A stretch of 21,899 bases of DNA from a virus, in the IMG/VR virus record IMGVR_UViG_3300043446_004769, positions 1 through 21,899 of that record; one strand, written 5' to 3'. Positions 1 through 5,626 of this stretch are shown here, one piece after another. Position 1 is the stretch's first letter; each line of letters opens with the position of its first letter. A program made the translations under genes and the position numbers. The notes below the pieces were generated by a model that saw only the letters and a program-made list of their open reading frames with translations, did no database searches and was not told where the DNA came from.

Positions 1-21
1 TATCGCAACCCGCCGCGTGGC

Positions 22-96
22 GAGCCCCGTCATGTTGCGCCAAGTGTCGGGGCTCCGGAAGGGGACTACCCACCCCGTAGGGTGGGACTCCCTTCC
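22..96. terminator. Tandem hairpins downstream of gene 99-323
   Basis: First hairpin: GAGCCCCG (22-29) pairs with CGGGGCTC (48-55), the arm family that recurs at most cassette boundaries in this window. Second hairpin: GGAAGGG (57-63) pairs with CCCTTCC (90-96), and inside it CCCACCC (69-75) pairs with GGGTGGG (80-86). Both lie just past the stop of the minus-strand gene at 99. There is no clear U tract, so termination is inferred from position and stem strength. Confidence 0.55.
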
Positions 97-98
97 CG

Positions 99-323
99 TT
101 AGCAATAGCAACGCTCAATGGCCGCCGTGACTTCCCACTCGGTCGGGTCAAAAAGAACCGCGCCGATATCGTAGGGACCGTCTTCGCGCGCGAGTACGGC
201 CGACACCGCGCTACGGCGAATCTCGCGCTCGGTGCGCACTTTGCGCCCGTCTACGCGATACTTCAGCGCCACGGCCTCAAGGGTCGTGAGACGCGCACAA
301 ACAACAACAACAAAAGTGGCCAT
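99..323 (-). CDS. Hypothetical small protein, 74 aa
   Basis: I do not recognise this protein. It opens with a short hydrophobic run (ATFVVVVCA, residues 2-10), too short for a confident membrane anchor, followed by a basic Arg-rich middle (RKVRTEREIRR). The rest is mixed alpha/beta-looking sequence ending in CYC. The start is supported by GAAAGGGG a few bases upstream on the minus strand and by a motif-A promoter (-35 at 377-382, -10 TATCAT at 354-359), which predicts a leader of about 24 bases. It is a single-gene cassette bounded downstream by two hairpins. Function unknown. Confidence 0.7.
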   Translation of the reverse strand: MATFVVVVCARLTTLEAVALKYRVDGRKVRTEREIRRSAVSAVLAREDGPYDIGAVLFDPTEWEVTAAIERCYC

Positions 324-353
324 TTGCCACCCCTTTCTCTCGGTTGTATAGAC

Positions 354-384
354 ATGATATCATGCAGTGCAACCTATCTCAAAA
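354..384 (-). promoter_or_regulatory. Motif-A promoter for gene 99-323
   Basis: On the minus strand the conserved core occupies 367-384, with TTGAGA at 377-382, a 17-base spacer, and -10 TATCAT at 354-359 (5 of 6 to TATAAT). Predicted transcription start is near 347. Confidence 0.85.
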
Positions 385-396
385 TTGGGTCGCGCG

Positions 397-509
397 CGGG
401 GCTCTCGGCGCAGGTCGTCTTGGCGAGGCGGAGCCCCGGCTTTCCCGTGGGGCGGTCGGGTCGGGGACTCACGCCTTCCCCTGCCCGTGGGGGTGGGGGC
501 GGGCAGGGG
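397..509. terminator. Two hairpins in spacer 385-540
   Basis: CGGGGCTC (397-404) pairs with GAGCCCCG (431-438); the arms are in reverse order compared with most other boundaries. CCCCTGCCC (478-486) pairs with GGGCAGGGG (501-509). The spacer lies between the minus-strand gene ending at 544 and the promoter at 354-384, so these probably end the transcript of gene 544-714. Confidence 0.5.
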
Positions 510-520
510 TGGCGGAGAAC

Positions 521-537
521 TTGACGGTGGCGGAAGA
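521..537 (+). repeat. Motif-B copy 1 (TTGACGGTGGCGGAAGA)
   Basis: One of nine copies of TTGACGGTGGTGGAAGA-like sequence, all on the plus strand. This one sits 6 bases past the stop of the minus-strand gene 544-714, oriented toward it. At 17-base spacing there is no good -10, so a promoter role is unlikely here. Confidence 0.75.
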
Positions 538-543
538 GACTGC

Positions 544-714
544 CTACGCCTCGCAATCGTGACCGTAGGCGACCTCTTCGGGGTCGGTGAATGTTTGTTC
601 ACACTCAGGGCAGGTGTACGACCATGACTTTCGGGCAGGCTTGGCGAGAATGTCGTCAATCAGTCCCATGACTGTCTTGGTGTAGTTGAGGTAGGTCATT
701 TCGGTGTTTGTCAT
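544..714 (-). CDS. Small putative zinc-binding protein, 56 aa
   Basis: A 56-residue protein whose C-terminal half carries CPEC (residues 35-38) and HDC (52-54), a C-x2-C...H-x-C arrangement suited to one zinc ion. I read it as a small zinc-finger-like protein of unknown role. A longer reading frame runs upstream to 861, but its extra residues translate the promoter itself (-10 TATGAT at 721-726) and part of the next gene. The start chosen, at 714, lies 6 bases after the -10, where transcription should begin, so this mRNA appears leaderless. No SD is visible. Confidence 0.7.
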   Translation of the reverse strand: MTNTEMTYLNYTKTVMGLIDDILAKPARKSWSYTCPECEQTFTDPEEVAYGHDCEA

Positions 715-720
715 GGGATA

Positions 721-751
721 ATCATACCAACACGTGCAACCTATCTCAAAA
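721..751 (-). promoter_or_regulatory. Motif-A promoter for gene 544-714
   Basis: Core at 734-751; TTGAGA at 744-749, 17-base spacer, -10 TATGAT at 721-726. The ATG at 714 starts 6 bases past the -10, predicting a leaderless mRNA. The promoter abuts the stop codon of gene 752-1168, and no boundary hairpin is present. Confidence 0.85.
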
Positions 752-1168
752 CTAGAAGAGTCCCCAATCTTGTCGGTTGTCTTCCGATACTGGCCACAAG
801 ACGGTGGCACTACCCGTAGGTGCGTCGTGGTGGGCGAGGGAGTATTCGATGCGGTCGGCAAAGACTCGGTAGTTCATCGTCCATTCGCCACGGACTGTCA
901 TGCCCCCCAACAAGTCTTGTACCTTGTCAGCGTGGAAGAGTCCACCAACCTCGCCATTCCATAGGCGCAAGTTTTCGACTCGCCACCAACCCGTTTCATT
1001 CGACTCACGAAACTCTTTCGTGACTTCCGCAAAGAACCCAACGGAATCTTCCCAACAATCGCCGTAGCAATAATCGGTGGGGAAAAATTCGTCGGTCTCT
1101 TCGTTGTAGAACGTGCAGGTGCAGGAATTAGTAATTTCGCTAGTTGCAATAGGTGCTTCCGTTTTCAT
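752..1168 (-). CDS. Hypothetical protein, 138 aa, Cys-containing N-terminus
   Basis: I do not recognise this protein. It is acidic and aromatic-rich, with a Cys cluster near the N-terminus (CTC at residues 16-18, CYGDC at 34-38) that could bind metal or form disulfides. No membrane segment or signal peptide is evident. The ATG at 1168 follows the -10 (TACAAT, 1176-1181) by 7 bases, so the transcript is predicted to be leaderless, and no SD is present. Its stop at 752 touches the promoter of the next minus-strand gene, so termination between them is uncertain. Confidence 0.75.
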   Translation of the reverse strand: MKTEAPIATSEITNSCTCTFYNEETDEFFPTDYCYGDCWEDSVGFFAEVTKEFRESNETGWWRVENLRLWNGEVGGLFHADKVQDLLGGMTVRGEWTMNYRVFADRIEYSLAHHDAPTGSATVLWPVSEDNRQDWGLF

Positions 1169-1175
1169 GTCTCTT

Positions 1176-1206
1176 ATTGTATCGCCCCATGCAACCTATC
1201 TCAAAA
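1176..1206 (-). promoter_or_regulatory. Motif-A promoter for gene 752-1168
   Basis: Core at 1190-1206 (ATGCAACC rather than GTGCAACC on the plus strand). TTGAGA at 1199-1204, 17-base spacer, -10 TACAAT at 1176-1181. Predicted start at about 1169, against the ATG at 1168. Confidence 0.85.
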
Positions 1207-1226
1207 GCCGGCTCAGGCCGCCTCGC

Positions 1227-1260
1227 GAGCCCCGCTTCGCTTGTGGGCATGTCGGGGCTC
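1227..1260. terminator. GAGCCCCG hairpin between genes 752-1168 and 1303-1713
   Basis: GAGCCCCG (1227-1234) pairs with CGGGGCTC (1253-1260) around an 18-base loop. It lies downstream of the minus-strand gene ending at 1303 and about 20 bases upstream of the next minus-strand promoter. Confidence 0.5.
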
Positions 1261-1302
1261 CGGGCCGATTGGTTGCCCACCTTTCGGCAGGCAACCTTTC
1301 GG

Positions 1303-1713
1303 TCATTCGGTGGGGAGTGGAAGGTCGAACCCCATTTGCAGGCGCATCATGTCTAGCGTCGCTTGGAGTTCTTCGTTTGCTGTCAGTTCCCTGACCCGTG
1401 TCTGAAAGTTCCCCGTGAGAAACATGGCTGGCACGTCGTGGTTCTCCCCGTCGTAGTTGCCTTGCTTGTCACGGTTCCCGACGATGAGAACATCGCCCAC
1501 AATGAGGCGATTAGTCAGGACTGACGCTATTGCGTTTGCCTTGAGTCCGATGAGTAGTCCCTCGTCGTGAACGTAAACGGTGAAGTCCTCACCATTCACC
1601 GCGTCGATGAGTCCACCGACCGTTTCACGAATGGTCTCGTAGCCCGACCGCTCGTTGGAAAGGTCGATTACCTCAACCTCACCGCTAGTAGTTACTTTGA
1701 CTGCCTTTGGCAT
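1303..1713 (-). CDS. DUF3846-domain protein, 136 aa
   Basis: The central part (about residues 25-80) reads as the DUF3846 pattern: an ETVGGLIDAV segment, a VYVHDEGLLIGLKAN segment, then a GDVLIVGNRD strand. This small alpha/beta domain is widespread in phages and plasmids of Gram-positive bacteria; its biochemical function is unknown. The longer frame to 1761 is rejected because its first 16 residues cover the promoter. The ATG at 1713 has GAAAGGGGCAGAG directly upstream and a predicted leader of about 23 bases. The C-terminal third is mostly helical and belongs to no family I know. Confidence 0.8.
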   Translation of the reverse strand: MPKAVKVTTSGEVEVIDLSNERSGYETIRETVGGLIDAVNGEDFTVYVHDEGLLIGLKANAIASVLTNRLIVGDVLIVGNRDKQGNYDGENHDVPAMFLTGNFQTRVRELTANEELQATLDMMRLQMGFDLPLPTE

Positions 1714-1742
1714 CTCTGCCCCTTTCTGTCTTGGCACTAGGT

Positions 1743-1773
1743 ACTTTATCAGTTCGTGCAACCTATCTCAAAA
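1743..1773 (-). promoter_or_regulatory. Motif-A promoter for gene 1303-1713
   Basis: Core at 1756-1773; TTGAGA at 1766-1771, 17-base spacer, -10 TAAAGT at 1743-1748; predicted start near 1736. Confidence 0.85.
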
Positions 1774-1788
1774 TCGACCCCCGATGCC

Positions 1789-1885
1789 CGGGGCTACGGA
1801 AGATTGCCCCGCAGCTCAAGAGCCCCGCGTCACGCTGAAGTCGGGAAACACCAAACCCCCACCCCGAAAGGGGGGAGGGTGGGGG
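1789..1885. terminator. Two hairpins downstream of gene 1926-2429
   Basis: CGGGGCT (1789-1795) pairs with AGCCCCG (1821-1827), again in reversed arm order. CCCCCACCC (1856-1864) pairs with GGGTGGGGG (1877-1885) around a 12-base loop. Together they separate the minus-strand unit ending at 1926 from the promoter at 1743-1773. Confidence 0.5.
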
Positions 1886-1904
1886 TGGTGGGGGTGCTAG
1901 AACT

Positions 1905-1921
1905 TTGACGGTGGTGGAAGA
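1905..1921 (+). repeat. Motif-B copy 2 (TTGACGGTGGTGGAAGA)
   Basis: Exact consensus copy. It lies 4 bases beyond the stop of minus-strand gene 1926-2429 and points toward that gene, mirroring the placement of copy 1 relative to gene 544-714. Confidence 0.8.
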
Positions 1922-1925
1922 GGAC

Positions 1926-2429
1926 TTAGTACCAGCAGTCCAGACCCTCCGTGTTCAGGGCTGACCAGCGGAGATACCAAATGGCGTAGGCGTACTCCTT
2001 TGTCAGGGAGTTTCCATCTTCGTCTAGGTCGTCTCCGCTGTCATTCAGGGCATCTTCTATTGCGTCGGCTAGAAGGTTGCACTCATGCGGTGACTTGTGA
2101 CTGTTGTCGCCCAATGCGCCATAAAACGAGAGTCCTTCGGTCTCGTCGTAGATACCCAACCGCTCAACGAGGTAGTTGCCGTACTTTCCCCGATACCAGC
2201 AGTCAGTTCCCAACATTCCGTAGACCGCTCCACCAGAAAGACCAGACTTGTCAAAGTCGTTGCGGTAGGGACAGCCTCCAGCGTTGTAGGTCGCCTCGCA
2301 GTCAATGGAAAACATGGGGGAGCCGTCATCGTTTGTCAGTTGGTTGCCGTCTTTGCCCATGCGTGGCGTCATCACGGCAGTTCCCTGCTTCTTGCAAGGG
2401 TAGGCGTGTGGAATGTTGTCAAGACCCAT
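1926..2429 (-). CDS. Conserved-looking hypothetical protein, 167 aa
   Basis: Begins MGLDNIPHAYPC and contains several Cys residues spaced through the first half (YPCKK, DCEATYNAGGCPY) plus a tyrosine- and glycine-rich middle. The C-terminal third is acidic and ends DCWY. I cannot assign a function; the Cys pattern could support metal binding. Its ATG overlaps the stop of the upstream gene (TAATG at 2429), so it should be translationally coupled to gene 2429-2734 and share its promoter. It is the last gene of that two-gene unit and is followed by two hairpins. Confidence 0.75.
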   Translation of the reverse strand: MGLDNIPHAYPCKKQGTAVMTPRMGKDGNQLTNDDGSPMFSIDCEATYNAGGCPYRNDFDKSGLSGGAVYGMLGTDCWYRGKYGNYLVERLGIYDETEGLSFYGALGDNSHKSPHECNLLADAIEDALNDSGDDLDEDGNSLTKEYAYAIWYLRWSALNTEGLDCWY

Positions 2430-2734
2430 TAGAGGTACTCCCCACTCTTGGTCAAGGCTTCTAAAGCCTCTTCGTATGTGCTGAACTCCCCGAACTCGCT
2501 AGCGGTGCAAATGTCCTTAGGGGACTCGGCGTGACGAATGGTGAAACGACGTTCTCCACCCCAAACGCTGTTGTTCTGCTCTGAAGTGATGAAAAACCCT
2601 TCGTGCAGGTCTCCGTGAACAATGCTGTCAAAAAATGACATCGTGGCAGGTGTAAAGAACTTGTAGCCAGCGTCAATGCTCTCGCTCATCAACTGGGCAA
2701 GTTCGTCGGATATTTCTTGTGTTCCTTTTCTCAT
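2429..2734 (-). CDS. Hypothetical protein, 101 aa
   Basis: No family recognised. The N-terminal 20 residues look helical (EISDELAQLMSESI); the rest is mixed and aromatic-rich, ending with a helical FSTYEEALEALTKSGEYL tail. The ATG at 2734 is 7 bases past the -10 hexamer (TAGAGT, 2742-2747), so this is the third predicted leaderless mRNA in the array. It is the first gene of a two-gene unit, with its stop overlapping the start of gene 1926-2429 as TAATG. Confidence 0.75.
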   Translation of the reverse strand: MRKGTQEISDELAQLMSESIDAGYKFFTPATMSFFDSIVHGDLHEGFFITSEQNNSVWGGERRFTIRHAESPKDICTASEFGEFSTYEEALEALTKSGEYL

Positions 2735-2741
2735 GGCAGTA

Positions 2742-2772
2742 ACTCTATCGGTTCGTGCAACCTATCTCAAAA
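2742..2772 (-). promoter_or_regulatory. Motif-A promoter for the 2734-1926 unit
   Basis: Core at 2755-2772; TTGAGA at 2765-2770, 17-base spacer, -10 TAGAGT at 2742-2747. Predicted start at about 2735, immediately before the ATG at 2734. Confidence 0.85.
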
Positions 2773-2794
2773 ATGAGAATGATGGAGCTGACCG

Positions 2795-2828
2795 GAGCCC
2801 CGTCTTGCTCCCTACGGTGCCGGGGCTC
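2795..2828. terminator. GAGCCCCG hairpin downstream of gene 2971-3378
   Basis: GAGCCCCG (2795-2802) pairs with CGGGGCTC (2821-2828). The spacer 2773-2970 also repeats GCGACTTGCTCAGGTCGT-like sequence twice (2850-2868 and 2949-2967), a local direct repeat of unknown meaning. Confidence 0.5.
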
Positions 2829-2970
2829 TGGGAGTGGGGTGAGCCTTTTTGCGACTTGCTCAGGTCGTGGGTATGGGGTCGGTTGGGTCGCCTCTCCCCA
2901 CAAGAGGACAGAATAACCCCGCCAACCGCACGGGGGTGAGCAGTTTAGCGACTTGCTCAGGTCGTAGTCC

Positions 2971-3378
2971 CTAGAGGTACTGAGCGACACCCTTGTAGGT
3001 GTTCGTGCTAACTACTTCGTCTTCGGTCATCTTGAGAATGGCGATGGCGTTGCGGATTTCGTCGCACTCGTTGCGAACGTGATAGGACACGGCTTCGGGT
3101 GCTGTCGGAATCTTGACTGACGGACTCAAGGTGAAAATGAAACTGATTTCGGGAAGTTCCGACCTCCAGCCTCGTTCGTTAAAGTTTGTGTCCTTGAGCG
3201 TCAGGCTCTTTGTTCCGATGAGCGACGGCAAGTTCTTGATGAACTCCTTGCGTTCCTTCTCGTACTTGTCGTGCGCCTTCTCGTAGTCGGAGAGTTCCTT
3301 CTCTCGTTTGGCGAGAGAGGCTTCCAATGCCTTGATGAGTTTGGCGGTACTCACCTTTACCGATAGTGACTTGCTCAT
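2971..3378 (-). CDS. Hypothetical coiled-coil protein, 135 aa
   Basis: Residues about 10-50 form a strongly charged heptad-like helix (LIKALEASLAKREKELSDYEKAHDKYEKERKEF), predicted coiled coil. The rest is a mixed domain with a second helical stretch near the C-terminus (ECDEIRNAIAILKM). No family is recognised; a structural or partner-binding role is plausible but unproven. The ATG at 3378 has GAAAGGGAAAAGG upstream, within a leader carrying the shared CTACTACGAAAGG element, and is driven by the promoter at 3418-3448. Confidence 0.8.
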   Translation of the reverse strand: MSKSLSVKVSTAKLIKALEASLAKREKELSDYEKAHDKYEKERKEFIKNLPSLIGTKSLTLKDTNFNERGWRSELPEISFIFTLSPSVKIPTAPEAVSYHVRNECDEIRNAIAILKMTEDEVVSTNTYKGVAQYL

Positions 3379-3417
3379 GTCCTTTTCCCTTTCGTAGTAG
3401 TTGATTAGGACACTTAG

Positions 3418-3448
3418 ATAGTACCAAGTCGTGCAACCTATCTCAAAA
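3418..3448 (-). promoter_or_regulatory. Motif-A promoter for gene 2971-3378
   Basis: Core at 3431-3448; TTGAGA at 3441-3446, 17-base spacer, -10 TACTAT at 3418-3423. The leader of about 33 bases contains CTACTACGAAAGGG. Confidence 0.85.
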
Positions 3449-3469
3449 GTTCTAAATCACCGCCCGCGC

Positions 3470-3531
3470 GAGCCCCGCTTGGTAATCTCGGTCTATGACC
3501 GATGAACTCTCCGAACGAAGGCAACGGGGCT
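3470..3531. terminator. Long-looped GAGCCCCG hairpin
   Basis: AGCCCCG (3471-3477) can pair with CGGGGCT (3525-3531), but the loop is about 47 bases and encloses the start of a plus-strand ORF at 3495. This suggests the usual boundary hairpin has been opened or re-used. Confidence 0.35.
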
Positions 3532-3677
3532 TCGCAGTCCGGCAAGAGAAACTGGCGGTCATGCTGTCGGAAGTATGGCGAAAGATAGACGACGTGAACG
3601 CCAGCCTGCGACGCTCTCGCCTGCGGTTGGTGGGGCAGGACTCGCCTACCCCACCGTCACCGTCAGACTGCGACTGA
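3495..3677 (+). CDS. Possible small plus-strand gene, 60 aa
   Basis: A basic, helical 60-residue ORF (MTDELSERRQRGFAVRQEKL...) in the spacer between two minus-strand genes, and the only plausible plus-strand gene left of the putative origin. Its amino-acid pattern looks more protein-like than the antisense shadows. A TAATCT hexamer at 3483-3488 lies 6 bases before the ATG, compatible with a leaderless transcript, but there is no recognisable -35 or SD. Its 3' end overlaps the tail of gene 3663-4049 by 15 bases. The opposing frame is also open, so it may be chance. Confidence 0.35.
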   Translation: MTDELSERRQRGFAVRQEKLAVMLSEVWRKIDDVNASLRRSRLRLVGQDSPTPPSPSDCD

Positions 3678-4049
3678 GGCTTCCTCTGCAACGTCGGTGA
3701 CGACGATGCGAGTGTACGGAGTCGGATTGACTACCGCTTCCTCAATGTCGGCAGAAATGTCGCCTGCCTTCAGGGCTTTGTCAAACGCCTTCGGCTCTAC
3801 GGCAGTCTTGGTGACTGCCTCAAACGTGGTAGCGGTGACGAGTCCCTTCAGTTTCTCCACGAGGAAGTTGCGACGGACTGCCGTAATCAGGGCGACTTTC
3901 TTTCCGTCCACGGTCACTTCGTTCACCCCTGCTTCTGCGACGGCTTCCGTCAGGAGTTCCTTAGCGACTGCAACGGCTTTCTCGGCAGACGCCAACGCCT
4001 CAAGAGCGGCAACGTACTGCTTTCCAGCGGTGGAAAGTGCTTTGGTCAT
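3663..4049 (-). CDS. Hypothetical Ala/Val-rich protein, 128 aa
   Basis: An alanine-rich helix (about residues 8-40: GKQYVAALEALASAEKAVA...) is followed by a compact domain with VTVDGKKVALITAVRRNF and TPYTRIVVTDV strands. Similar small proteins occur in actinobacteriophages as far as I recall, but I know no function. The longer frame to 4112 is rejected because it translates the promoter region. The ATG at 4049 has GAAGGGGGTGAAACAC upstream. It is a single-gene cassette under the promoter at 4094-4124. Confidence 0.8.
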   Translation of the reverse strand: MTKALSTAGKQYVAALEALASAEKAVAVAKELLTEAVAEAGVNEVTVDGKKVALITAVRRNFLVEKLKGLVTATTFEAVTKTAVEPKAFDKALKAGDISADIEEAVVNPTPYTRIVVTDVAEEASVAV

Positions 4050-4093
4050 GTGTTTCACCCCCTTCGGTGACTTAGTAGTAGTAGGACGGTTAC

Positions 4094-4124
4094 ATAGTAT
4101 CAAGTCGTGCAACCTGTCTCAAAA
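4094..4124 (-). promoter_or_regulatory. Motif-A promoter (variant) for gene 3663-4049
   Basis: Core at 4107-4124 with one change (GACAGG in place of GATAGG). TTGAGA at 4117-4122, 17-base spacer, -10 TACTAT at 4094-4099. Confidence 0.85.
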
Positions 4125-4146
4125 TCAGAAACACGCCCCCTGCCAT

Positions 4147-4230
4147 GAGCCCCGTTGGGCTTTCCCCGCTCGCGGGGCTCAGCTGGAGATTGGGGGACCG
4201 GAGCCAATTGCGGATATTGGCTCCGGTCCC
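4147..4230. terminator. Two strong hairpins downstream of gene 4310-4576
   Basis: GAGCCCCG (4147-4154) pairs with CGGGGCTC (4173-4180). A perfect 15-bp inverted repeat, GGGACCGGAGCCAAT (4194-4208) with ATTGGCTCCGGTCCC (4216-4230), follows with a 7-base loop. The second is the strongest stem of the left arm and should stop transcription leaving gene 4310-4576. The remainder of the spacer to 4309 shows nothing further. Confidence 0.6.
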
Positions 4231-4309
4231 TTCCAAGTCGCTCGATGGTCAGGGAGAAAGGAAAAAGTACCTGACCGCCTGCGCCTCGGTCTAGAGGGGA
4301 AGACAGGAC

Positions 4310-4576
4310 TCACGCCCTGTCTCTGAACCCCTTCCAAGCCTCGTCTTCGGTCTTGTAGTAGTCACCCTGTTCGGTGTACCAGCCGTCGGGAAGAGCGCAG
4401 ACACGCCACACCACGTAAGGGTGGTAGTTGCCTTCCCAGTGGCAGAGAGCAGTCCAAGAAGCGTATTGCTCCCCGATAATCCGCTCTCCTTCCTTGTTGC
4501 ACCAGATGACCGTTGCCCCATTGGGGAGTTTGGTCCCCAGTGCAAGCACGTCAAATTCGTGGGATGTGATGGACAT
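4310..4576 (-). CDS. Hypothetical protein, 88 aa
   Basis: A small aromatic-rich protein, apparently mostly beta (GTKLPNGATVIWCNKEG, then HPYVVWRVCALPDGWYTEQGDYY), with a short C-terminal helix (TEDEAWKGFRDRA). No family recognised. The ATG at 4576 has GAAAGGAAG upstream in a leader resembling the other cassettes (CTACTACTGAAAGG-like). This is the minus-strand gene nearest the putative origin, and its promoter diverges from that of the ParA-like gene. Confidence 0.75.
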   Translation of the reverse strand: MSITSHEFDVLALGTKLPNGATVIWCNKEGERIIGEQYASWTALCHWEGNYHPYVVWRVCALPDGWYTEQGDYYKTEDEAWKGFRDRA

Positions 4577-4616
4577 CTCTATCTTCCTTTCAGTAGTAGA
4601 CAGTAGAGACGTTTAC

Positions 4617-4647
4617 ATAGTAGCGAGTCGTGCAACCTATCTCAAAA
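4617..4647 (-). promoter_or_regulatory. Motif-A promoter for gene 4310-4576
   Basis: Core at 4630-4647; TTGAGA at 4640-4645, 17-base spacer, -10 TACTAT at 4617-4622. It is the innermost leftward promoter, about 75 bases from the first DnaA box. Confidence 0.85.
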
Positions 4648-4680
4648 CCATGGTTGCTGGATTCTCTGATTTCTGCACGC

Positions 4681-4713
4681 GAGCCCCGGTGGGTCCAGGA
4701 TGACGCGGGGCTC
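4681..4713. terminator. GAGCCCCG hairpin beside the DnaA-box cluster
   Basis: GAGCCCCG (4681-4688) pairs with CGGGGCTC (4706-4713). Here it lies between two divergent promoters, where no transcript should need terminating, which argues for an additional or different role for this hairpin family. Confidence 0.5.
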
Positions 4714-4720
4714 CCGGGAG

Positions 4721-4792
4721 TTATCCACAGGGCTTCATTTTCTCCACAAAGTTATCCACAGGCTGTGGAAAAGTGCGAGGGGTTGTGGATAA
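4721..4792. other. Candidate replication origin: DnaA-box cluster
   Basis: Exact TTATCCACA boxes are at 4721-4729 and 4752-4760 on plus and at 4784-4792 on minus (TGTGGATAA). One-mismatch boxes are at 4740-4748 (TTCTCCACA) and on minus at 4764-4772 (TTTTCCACA). The exact boxes are spaced 31 and 32 bases, close to three helical turns. The cluster sits where gene orientation flips and just before a ParA-like gene. DnaA recognition of TTATCCACA is established; origin function here is inferred. No obvious AT-rich unwinding element adjoins it, and binding by a phage protein of similar specificity is an alternative. Confidence 0.6.
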
Positions 4793-4798
4793 CTTTCT

Positions 4799-4815
4799 TT
4801 GACGGTGGTGGAAGA
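4799..4815 (+). repeat. Motif-B copy 3 (TTGACGGTGGTGGAAGA)
   Basis: Exact consensus copy ending 3 bases before the TTTGAGA of the promoter that drives the ParA-like gene, and 6 bases after the last DnaA box. Confidence 0.8.
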
Positions 4816-4818
4816 CAG

Positions 4819-4848
4819 TTTGAGATAGGTTGCACGGGGGGATATGAT
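4819..4848 (+). promoter_or_regulatory. Motif-A promoter for the ParA-like gene
   Basis: TTTGAGATAGGTTGCACG at 4819-4836; TTGAGA at 4820-4825, 17-base spacer, -10 TATGAT at 4843-4848; predicted start near 4855. First rightward promoter after the DnaA boxes. Confidence 0.85.
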
Positions 4849-4887
4849 GTTCTCGTTCAAAACTACTAACACCTGAAAGGGGTGCGG

Positions 4888-5445
4888 ATGAACAGAGTCC
4901 ATGTTTTCCAGTCAGTAAAGGGCGGGGTGGGTTGTACCACTTCTGCAGTGGGCTTTGCCTGCTGGCTCGCCAACGAGAAGCGTGAGACAGTCACTCTCAT
5001 TGCTCTGAACGACGACGCTATGTCGGTCCTGACAGATAGGAGCCACGTGCGAATCATCGTCGCAGAAGGCTCACAAAAGACCAACTACCGCATTGCGGAA
5101 ATGGCTAATGAGACCCACGGCTACGTCGTCGTGGACGCAGGGACAACCCTTGACCCATTCAACGATGACAACGAGGACTGGGTGCGCCACTTGGTGACGC
5201 AGAACCACTACCTCGCTCTTCGTCGCTCCACGCTCCACAATGACTATGAGAACTACGACGATTTCGTGGCAGTCATGGACAAGGAAGGCTCGCTCTCGGT
5301 CGGGGACTGCAAGATGGTCTTGAGACTTCCGATGTTCTTCTCGGTGCAACGAGACCCAGCCCTCGCTCGCTCCATTGACGCAGGGCTCTTCCCCCGAGAC
5401 TTGGGGCAAGTGAGCCTTTTCCAGCCCGAACAGGTCTCAGCCTGA
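4888..5445 (+). CDS. ParA/MinD-like P-loop protein with altered P-loop, 185 aa
   Basis: The N-terminus has the deviant Walker A pattern of ParA/MinD ATPases, KGGVGCTT at residues 11-18. The signature first Lys (K11) is kept, but the second, phosphate-binding Lys is Cys16. A hydrophobic strand ending in Asp (YVVVDAGTT, D83) matches the Walker A'/switch position. ParA-family proteins bind ATP, dimerise and move plasmid or prophage DNA with a ParB partner. This one is short (the family is usually 200-300 aa) and no ParB is seen, so it may be a degenerate or repurposed member. ATG 4888 is preferred to GTG 4882 because GAAAGGGG (4875-4882) then has correct spacing. It lies next to the DnaA boxes. 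Confidence 0.75.
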   Translation: MNRVHVFQSVKGGVGCTTSAVGFACWLANEKRETVTLIALNDDAMSVLTDRSHVRIIVAEGSQKTNYRIAEMANETHGYVVVDAGTTLDPFNDDNEDWVRHLVTQNHYLALRRSTLHNDYENYDDFVAVMDKEGSLSVGDCKMVLRLPMFFSVQRDPALARSIDAGLFPRDLGQVSLFQPEQVSA

Positions 5446-5451
5446 CAGAAC

Positions 5452-5530
5452 GGGTGGGGGAGTGTGACCCCCACCCTTTCTGCTTTCCAGCAGCTAGAGC
5501 CCCGCGCCGCACCACAGGGGAACGGGGCTC
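5452..5530 (+). terminator. Intrinsic terminator plus GAGCCCCG hairpin
   Basis: GGGTGGGGG (5452-5460), loop of 7, CCCCCACCC (5468-5476), then TTTCT: a good rho-independent terminator just after the ParA-like gene. It is followed by GAGCCCCG (5497-5504) pairing with CGGGGCTC (5523-5530). Confidence 0.7.
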
Positions 5531-5551
5531 TACCGGCACCTTCGGGGCGAA

Positions 5552-5589
5552 GTTTGAGATTTGAGATAGGTTGCACGGGTTGGTAATAT
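5552..5589 (+). promoter_or_regulatory. Motif-A promoter for gene 5627-6097, with partial duplication
   Basis: TTGAGA at 5561-5566, 17-base spacer, -10 TAATAT at 5584-5589. A partial second copy of the motif start (TTTGAGAT at 5553-5560) lies directly upstream, possibly replication slippage or a half operator. Confidence 0.85.
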
Positions 5590-5626
5590 GTATCTCGTTC
5601 CAAACACCTACTACGAAAGGGAACAA

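Noticed and set aside
3697-4326. Plus-strand ORF of 209 codons
   Set aside because: It is antisense to gene 3663-4049, runs through a promoter and two hairpins, and has no SD; a shadow of codon bias.
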